64,000 bases of DNA from Loripinus fragilis. Its lineage: Eukaryota > Mollusca > Bivalvia > Lucinida > Lucinidae. A model generated the notes under the pieces. The model was given only the letters and a program-made list of their open reading frames with translations, was not told the origin of the DNA and searched no databases. The stretch lies in NCBI GenBank assembly GCA_964019695.1, contig OZ026519.1, positions 25,971,213 through 26,035,212 on the forward strand, written 5' to 3'. Positions 57,240 to 64,000 of this stretch are shown here, in pieces. The position numbers and the translations under genes were made by a program. Position 1 is the stretch's first letter. Each line of letters opens with the position of its first letter.

Positions 57240-57639
57240 AAATGTTTAGCTCGCATAGAGGCTTCTTAGCTTATGCAGTGCATATCTAATCAAATTAACA
57301 CACTATGGTAAAACAAAGACAATGGCTCACGGCTCACAGATAGTCAGAGCTAAAGAAAACCTATTAGTTGAGCCACGGTTGGCCCAGCCAAAGACACGCA
57401 CAAACCAGGCACACAAGCAACGGAATAATGTTTTATGTCAAGGCCGTCAATGAGTCTTAGGCCTGGCCTGCCGTCGTGCAATTAACGAGGAAACCATAGC
57501 TACAAACCGTAATCCAGGCATGCATACTATCGCATGGTATCCATGTTGTATCCCACTGGGACTGGGTTGTGCATAACAGTTAACATTTAACTGCCGTTGT
57601 CACAAGGGAAAACAAGAACGCCGTTTAAGGGCAATTTCG
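57240..57639. other. No gene seen
   Basis: No supported feature. Confidence 0.4.
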
Positions 57640-58690
57640 GGTAATTCCCATTCGCACTATTTCTGTGTTGGGATCTGGGTCCTGTCTTTCCGACCATTTA
57701 CGAATTCGGATCAATACAGTTTTCATATACTCTTATGTCAGATGGATATTTCCACATTTTCTTGACAAAAGAAAGTTACTAAAATGTGTACGAAATATCT
57801 ATTGATCCTTCATCAGAGCTTATCGTCTCAGTACCAAATACAGATATATACGTAGAACAGGCGACATCAACAATGTACAACATTTCGACGCTTTTACCCT
57901 GTATGCAAATACGAATACGGCCGATACTCGGATTGTTTGCCTTGTACGGTTATGTCGAGCTGCGCACGACTTGACATCATGGCCTAGTGGTTAGCGTGTC
58001 AGTCTTTGGAATCAGAGGACCAGGATCGATTCCTGGGTGGGCACTTATTACAATTTCTTTCTTTCTTCTTTTTTAGCCTTGTAGAGAGAAATCACTTCAT
58101 ACAAATAATATGGAATTCTATAAATGATAACAAAATGACATTCCTTAACGGTTTATATTGAATTATCCTCGAAATGTGGGGATGGGGTTAAGTTTGGCCC
58201 TCCTGAAAGATAATTAGCACGGTGACCCCTGATCTTTTTGCATTTTTTCTAAACTATATAATAATAGTCCATGAAATAAAAAACAAAAAAATAAGATTTT
58301 CAATGTCAGATTTTTTAATATATAGTTTACTGTAAAAATCGAAATCCTTTTTGGGGAAATTACCAAAATATATCATGCAGTTTCTTGACACAGCTTGGGA
58401 AAACAAATACATTTTCACATTTTACAGAAAGCCTGAGGTCATGAGCAATAATTGAAATTAAAATAAAGAAGCTGGATGACCATAACACTTATTTTAGCTT
58501 AATATTAAGCACTTAGGTTATTTTCAAAAAATTTGTCAAATGCTGAAAAGTTCCATGTGAGATTATTAAAAATTGAGCACGGTGACATATCCTTTTTATT
58601 ACATAAATTGACAGCCCATGCATAAAACAACTTGTGTGCAAAGTTTTAAAAAGATTTCAATGTGAGAAGTATTTAGTAGCAAGTGTCCTT
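57640..58690 (+). repeat. Long direct repeat, copy 2
   Basis: Colinear with 51190-52260 (GGTCCTGTCTTTCCGACC, CTTATGTCAGATGG, GGGGTTAAGTTTGGCCCTCC, CGGTGACCCCTGAT, GAGCACGGTGACATATCC). The tRNA-like block at 57978-58045 has a perfect T stem (CCAGG/CCTGG). Confidence 0.8.
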
Positions 58691-58699
58691 AAATGTGAC

Positions 58700-60480
58700 G
58701 GGGGTCCAATTGTTCAGGTTTACAATTTAAACAGGAATCTCACACAGTTGATGCCTTCAAATATCCAATGTCAACAAAGTCCGACTGCAAGAAATGAAAA
58801 TCTGGACAAGCAACAGCCAGCAAATGTCAAGGACATATCATAAATGTGTTTTGATCGTTTAGAAAGTATATTTTGAAAAGCGGATTTTCATCAAATTGCA
58901 AAGCTTGAAATTGTACCAATATAATTCCCATAGGAAATCAATGTGTTGTTGCATCTGGTTCTGAGGATATTCCTAGTCGATGAACAGTAGGCATAATGTA
59001 CTGATATGCCTGACTAATTTGGCAGCATGAAATTGTCGAAAATCGCAATAAATCAAAATTTACTAAACATTTAATATTCACTCTCAAGTCTTAAATACTT
59101 TTTGACGGATACTTTGTGAAGAAAAGAAAATTTTGTTATGTAGCGTTTGCACCCTTGCTTAGTATATTATTGATAAAAGAGTTTCATATTATTGCAATAA
59201 TTTGATCTTCCTCCACCTAAACCTGAATTCACTTTTCAAAATTTAAGATAGCCATAGGAAGTATATTTTAGCGCCTGCAGATAAGGCTGCTAATAACATT
59301 GTGGTCGTTTAAAGAATGTACTACACAGCATCCTAAAACAAGAACTTAGCATAGGTAGAGCCTATGAGCATACTTTGCTTGATGAGACGTATGTCGTTGA
59401 TAAGTGTCGGTGCCATGTGGCTGCTAAGTTTTGTGTGTGTTGAGGAGGATCATGACACTCTTCCTACGTTGTATTGGTGACCAAAACTACTCTCTATACT
59501 ACATTGCCTCAAAATTTAATCTTAGACTAACTGAATTTATTCAGAGTGGCAACGTACGTCAAAGTCACGTGATTTTTTTCGTAAGACGCACACACATTTA
59601 GCAAACAAAACACACGGTTGAGTTACAAAAATTGAAGTCCTGTCGCAATAATAAGAAACGCGAAAATCTGGAATATTATTTGATTACATGCATTTTTCCG
59701 AACATTAAGCTCAAATCTTGATTTAGAATATCCTGCAGTGTCAGAAGAAAATTGTTTGAAGAATCTAATACCACTACCCTGACCCTTAATCCTTTGAGAA
59801 TTTCGACATTTTTATGCTTTCTGAAAAGCGGGGGGAATTTAAATGGTGTAACAGCCATGTGACAGCCTATATATCTGTACTTAAATTTCTACAGGTAAGT
59901 GTCAAAAGTATCACACATTTTAAAATCGTGATTGCTTTCAGTGTACATGCCAGTTTTATTTTAAGCACTGCCATTCAGTTCAAAGTACCGATTCATTCAG
60001 CGTAGACACAGATCCAACTGATTCAATACGATCAGTTTGATCAGGGTAAATACTGGTTGCTATATTTGTAATGACATTTTCTACTATAACAGTGTGATGT
60101 GGCTATTATTGACAGTTTTTAAAACAACTTTTACAGTGGTAATCGGCCTAAACATTATCAATTACACATATGTAATTTTATAGTCAGCCATTCAAGTAGT
60201 GCAGAACAATAATATTTTTTTCACATAATGGATTAGGCCTATCCCAGGAATATCCCTGTCAAGTGTCAAATAAGTGGAATAAAATGCCCAAATTCTACCA
60301 TCAAAATTATAAGAACAAAAAATAGCCATAATACCAGGCAATATCTTTTGTCAAAATACTGCCTGAAATGATTCACGATTATTGAATACTCAATGTGATA
60401 TAAATTGAAAACGTACATCTAAAGTCATTTATTCGCGATCCTTATTTATGCAGCAGTACTTTATATGTACTATACACTTT
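58700..60480. other. No gene seen in about 1.8 kb
   Basis: Short frames only, none with motifs. No repeats matching elsewhere in the window were noticed. Confidence 0.45.
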
Positions 60481-60484
60481 ATGC

Positions 60485-62044
60485 TATACTGAACAAAAGT
60501 GAAAACGCTACACTACAATATTTTATATTTTGTGAGAAAGTATTTGGCGACAAGTATTTACTAAAGATTAATAACGTTTTCCAGACATCCAGCAAGCGAT
60601 TCGTCGAAACTCCACCAATTTGTTTCTTTTGATGTTTGAGTTATGTTCCTTATTGTGTTTATAGCTTTATTAACTGAATTTTGCAATTGTGCATGCGCAA
60701 AAAAGATTGTTTCGCTTATCATAATTCGTCATACTTGTGTTGCATGTAAACAAGAAAACTGATTTATCACTTGAAACAAGCTCAGAAATCAATTTCGAAT
60801 TTATCAAATTTGTAAAAAAAAAATGGAAAATGTCTCTCTTTGACAAAAACAAATAGAGAATATTATATAAATATTACGTTCCTTGATTGAGTGATAGTCG
60901 AAAATATCATCTCGATAAATGTGATTATCAAACGAGGTTTCATTATACCGAACATTAGATCCTTATTTTCTACCGTTTAGGCCTACCATGGTGAGGGAAG
61001 TTCGAAAGGGAAAATGATGCACAGCCTCTTATCTATTAACATCTTTCACAAAAATGGTTCTTTTGAGTAGTTTGAATGCTCGAACTGATCATGACGTTCG
61101 GTCAAAGAAATTACGTCATAAAAATGCGACGACGCCAAACTCATTACCATGCAGCGTCATTTAAAAGGGATACTGTAGAAGATGTGGTTTTGTTGCAAAA
61201 TCGAAAACTTCGCCCAAATTTGGTCACAAAGTGTTCCTCTCGTCCTAACTAAGAAAACGAGTACCTACAATTAATGTTTCTGACCATAAACAACGAAGTT
61301 ATTGGAGTGGAAAGTGGCCAAATCATGCCTCATGACCGCCATTGCTGTTGAACGTCTCCTGACGTGAACCGTACGCGCATCGGCGTTGCACATCAGACGA
61401 ACGAATGGTATTTTCGACTATCATTTTCTGCTATGACAAACGAGTGAAAGTATTCGCCGTCGCTATAGTAGCGGGTGCTAGTGTAAAATATCAGTCGTTC
61501 GTCTATGGAAGTTTTGTATGGAAAATTGACGTGAGGTATAATAATAAATATTTGGTAATCTTCGATTTATCACGATTTTCAATAACTTATTTTTTTTTTT
61601 TTTTTGCCAAAGCAGGTAGACCTATCAGCACATTGCTCCTACCATTTCTTGACCAGTAATGTGCTCAGACTAAGATGCAACAACACATTTAACTTCCTAT
61701 GGAAACTTCACTGATAAATTGCAGGCTTGGCCAATTTATAAACGATCAAAACATATTTCTGGTTGTCAAATGTCTAAGACTACCATTTCGTTCGGCAGTG
61801 GATTTCTGAAGGCCTAAACTGTGTGAGATTTCTGTTCAAATTTGGAACCTGAAAAATTGGACCCCTGTCACATTTAAACGACTTTCATGTGTTTCCTCGT
61901 GACAATATCCGTAAACCTTTTACTTTATGCATAGCCCAGTCTTTGAACATTCAGATACACTTTCATTTGCTTTACTGGCTTGCATCATTTTGCATATAAA
62001 TGGCGAACAATTCAGGTGTAGCGTTTTCACTTTTGTTCAGTATA
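60485..62044. mobile_element. Tc1-like non-autonomous element (~1.56 kb)
   Basis: TATACTGAACAAAAGTGAAA with ACGCTACAC at the left is mirrored by GTGTAGCGTTTTCACTTTTG with TTCAGTATA at the right, a 29 bp TIR with TA borders. The length is close to a full Tc1 element. Yet neither strand shows a transposase frame or a degenerate DDE block, and the longest frames (61405-61659 +, 60670-60852 -) are unrelated. A solo tip is at 56819. Confidence 0.75.
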
Positions 62045-62367
62045 TAACCTACACGGCGATCACTGACCTGAAACGGCATCGAATGATTTAGTCAACCGTT
62101 GCATATTATTAATAAACTGGGTCAGTTTATGTCCATTCTACCAACAGTAATACTCCCCCGTTGAAAAAGGCCAAAATTATGCCCAAATTTTATCTAATTA
62201 CAGAAAAACTCAGCAAAAACATCAGGTTGAAAATTTTGTCAAAAAATACTGCAGCTTTTTCTATCAGCATATCGAAAATATCAAGAGAAAATAACGTGAA
62301 AGATGCACTTTAAGTCTATTTTTCGCGTTTATTATTAATGCGGCAGTACTTTAGCTCATGTGCCGTG

Positions 62368-62906
62368 TATTACTTGACTTTTCGCTTACTGTTAAGGCGG
62401 CGCCTTATAAATGCGTAATTAGGACTAGTCAATCTTCGACATAGGTAAAAGCTGAAAAGGAGGCGTGGTTTTATTCAAAAGTAACTATATTATCTTGTGC
62501 CGCGACCCCAGTCATTATTTAGTCCTTAAAACGCCAGCAAAATAACTGCATCTAACATAAGCAGGGAGGCAAACATTATGGATCCAGACGAGACCGCTCC
62601 TACAGGAGCAGTCTGATCTGGGTCCACACTGTTTATCTATGAGGCTTCAAATAGTTTAGTGGACGACAAAAACATACATTTTGTGATTATAGGCTTTAAG
62701 GGTTAATAAATGTGAGTGCAGTGTGTATACGGTTAGGATTTTCGTGAAATGCACGCACGTTTTCGCGGCTCAAAAAGCTTCTTAACTCTTTACCAGATTA
62801 TAAATAAAACCTGATTTCCCTTCCTTAGCAGATAAAATAGCCGAACCACACCCAGATATGAATATTAAAGTTGCCGCCTTTACAGTAAGCGAAAAGTCAA
62901 GTAAGA
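62368..62906. mobile_element. MITE with 30 bp TIRs (~535 bp)
   Basis: TTACTTGACTTTTCGCTTACTG with AAGGCGGC is mirrored by GCCGCCTTTACAGTAAGCG with AAAAGTCAAGTAA. Inside is a hairpin CCAGACGAGACCGCTCC/GGAGCAGTCTGATCTGG at about 62583-62622. No coding capacity. Confidence 0.75.
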
Positions 62907-62909
62907 TAC

Positions 62910-63167
62910 ATTACAGAGCTAAATACAGTAGAGCGCAGTTACCCCGCAATGATTTGGTTTAAACAATATTTCATTCAGATTGTTTACATGTAGACAGATA
63001 TGTACAATGTCAATATATTCAGGATATGACAGTAAGCTTTAAGCTTATATGTAAGCCATTTCCTGACACAAATGAATATACAACATATGTGAATAGTATA
63101 TTAACATTACAAAGAATGATCAACTAAACGCTACAGGTAATACGAAAGATAATATCTTTATAAGAAA

Positions 63168-63170
<3 letters not shown>
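62910..63170. other. No gene seen
   Basis: No supported feature. Confidence 0.4.

Positions 63171-63171
<1 letters not shown>

Positions 63172-63208
<37 letters not shown>
63172..63208. repeat. (GA)n microsatellite
   Basis: About 37 bp of GA dinucleotides. Confidence 0.97.
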
Positions 63209-63211
<3 letters not shown>

Positions 63212-63303
63212 AACTGTGAATTTATTTGCACAACATTAGCAGGGAATCGTAAGAGTGTCTCGACTTAGTTGCCCCCATCAGGTGAACACTCAGAAGAGTG
63301 GTC

Positions 63304-63347
63304 AGAAGAAGAAGAAGAAGAAGAAGAAGAAGAAGAAGAAGAAGAAA
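63304..63347. repeat. (AAG)n microsatellite
   Basis: About 44 bp of AAG triplets. The poly-Lys or poly-Leu frames across it are artefacts. Confidence 0.97.
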
Positions 63348-63349
63348 AA

Positions 63350-64000
63350 AGATATGTTGACCGCATTCCTTCATTGTTTTTGGAAGATAGACAAGGTCTG
63401 GACAGGTATGATACATTGGTATACCGTATATAGTCTAATGAGGCTATTATTCAAATATTTTTGGCTCAATTATAAAATCTTGGACTTTAAGAAATAGTGA
63501 TATATTTTCATCATTTGAAAATTCGGGTTTGCCGAAAAGGAGCTCATGTTAGTATGATTTCTAAGGACATCACCATGGTACATTTCATGTACAGCTGTTG
63601 CTTGAGGGCAAACATAATGTATGGTGTGCACTCTCAAAAACACCACACGAGCAAGACTTGCATACGTTATCTTGCATGGAGAATTTGCTGAGTAATATAG
63701 CCTGGCAGAAGTTTCGGTGGACCTGAATTTGAATACCATACAATATGTTTTTACAGCTTTGGAAAGCTGAGACCTTCTAATTTAATAATCTGATTAATGA
63801 CACCTTGTCACCCTTGGGCAATTCGAGTAATTCAAGATGCGTCCAAGATGGCTGCCATAAAAGGAAAAGATTGATATTATGCTGTATAACCATCATTTTA
63901 CTGTCTGCTTGGAGGGTTAAAGATGCAATATAGCATAGGTTGTTGCTTTTGGGACATTAGTATGTAGATTACATCCGTATTTAGGTTAAGGGCATTCAGG
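63350..64000. other. No gene recognised
   Basis: Overlapping frames at 63470-63739 on both strands show no motif. Confidence 0.4.

Noticed and set aside
58634..58843. 69-residue open frame as a gene
   Set aside because: Its first half lies in the long direct repeat, where the frame is not conserved in the other copy.
60485..62044. Autonomous Tc1 transposon
   Set aside because: The ends and size fit, but no transposase motif could be found on either strand.
63222..63497. Poly-Leu and poly-Lys open frames
   Set aside because: Translations of the (AAG)n microsatellite, with no conserved flanks.

Overview
The window is AT-rich eukaryotic DNA, dense in repeats and poor in genes. It fits a marine invertebrate genome, most likely a mollusc and probably a bivalve. 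That placing rests on the kinds of repeat seen (jockey-like LINE relic, tRNA-headed SINEs, many short fold-back elements, a multicopy protein family I recall from bivalve and cnidarian assemblies). No single diagnostic gene supports it. I found no intact protein-coding gene. The only gene that looks intact is a tRNA-Arg(TCT) near 6 kb on the minus strand. Most open frames here are short chance frames or run through microsatellites.

Layout. 0-6.9 kb: weak exon-like signals, a 1.5 kb PIF/Harbinger-like element with TTA target duplications (3151-4664), a 240 bp fold-back element and the tRNA. 6.9-14.9 kb: a pair of inverted repeats enclosing a 5'-truncated, frameshifted LINE (10.8-13.8 kb). 15.5-19.75 kb: a 4.2 kb palindromic element whose arms carry tandem ~230 bp units in opposite orientations, interrupted by a family A repeat and by a SINE with a perfect 14 bp target duplication. 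20-23.2 kb: hairpins and a 650 bp fold-back element. 23.8-32.6 kb: nested inverted-repeat elements with recurrent GTAAC-N4-GTTAC palindromes and two degraded copies of one uncharacterised protein family. 32.6-36.4 kb: mostly featureless, with a possible zinc-finger relic. 36.4-39.85 kb: another inverted-repeat element with a third copy of that protein. 40-47 kb: tandem diverged repeats, several terminal-inverted-repeat (TIR) elements and hairpins. 47-64 kb: Tc1/mariner-type non-autonomous elements, a long direct repeat pair with tRNA-like cores, microsatellites and more GTAAC-family units.

How the parts relate. The most coherent signal is a set of elements with long TIRs at 27.89-31.73 kb and 37.02-39.83 kb, plus an outer pair at 23.84-32.56 kb. 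Each contains a decayed copy of the same large protein, although their terminal repeats are unrelated in sequence. The terminal parts of these elements also occur alone across the window as ~340 bp (family A) and ~130-700 bp (families C and D) repeats. This suggests that the protein family belongs to a mobile element lineage I cannot name. All alignments were done by eye.
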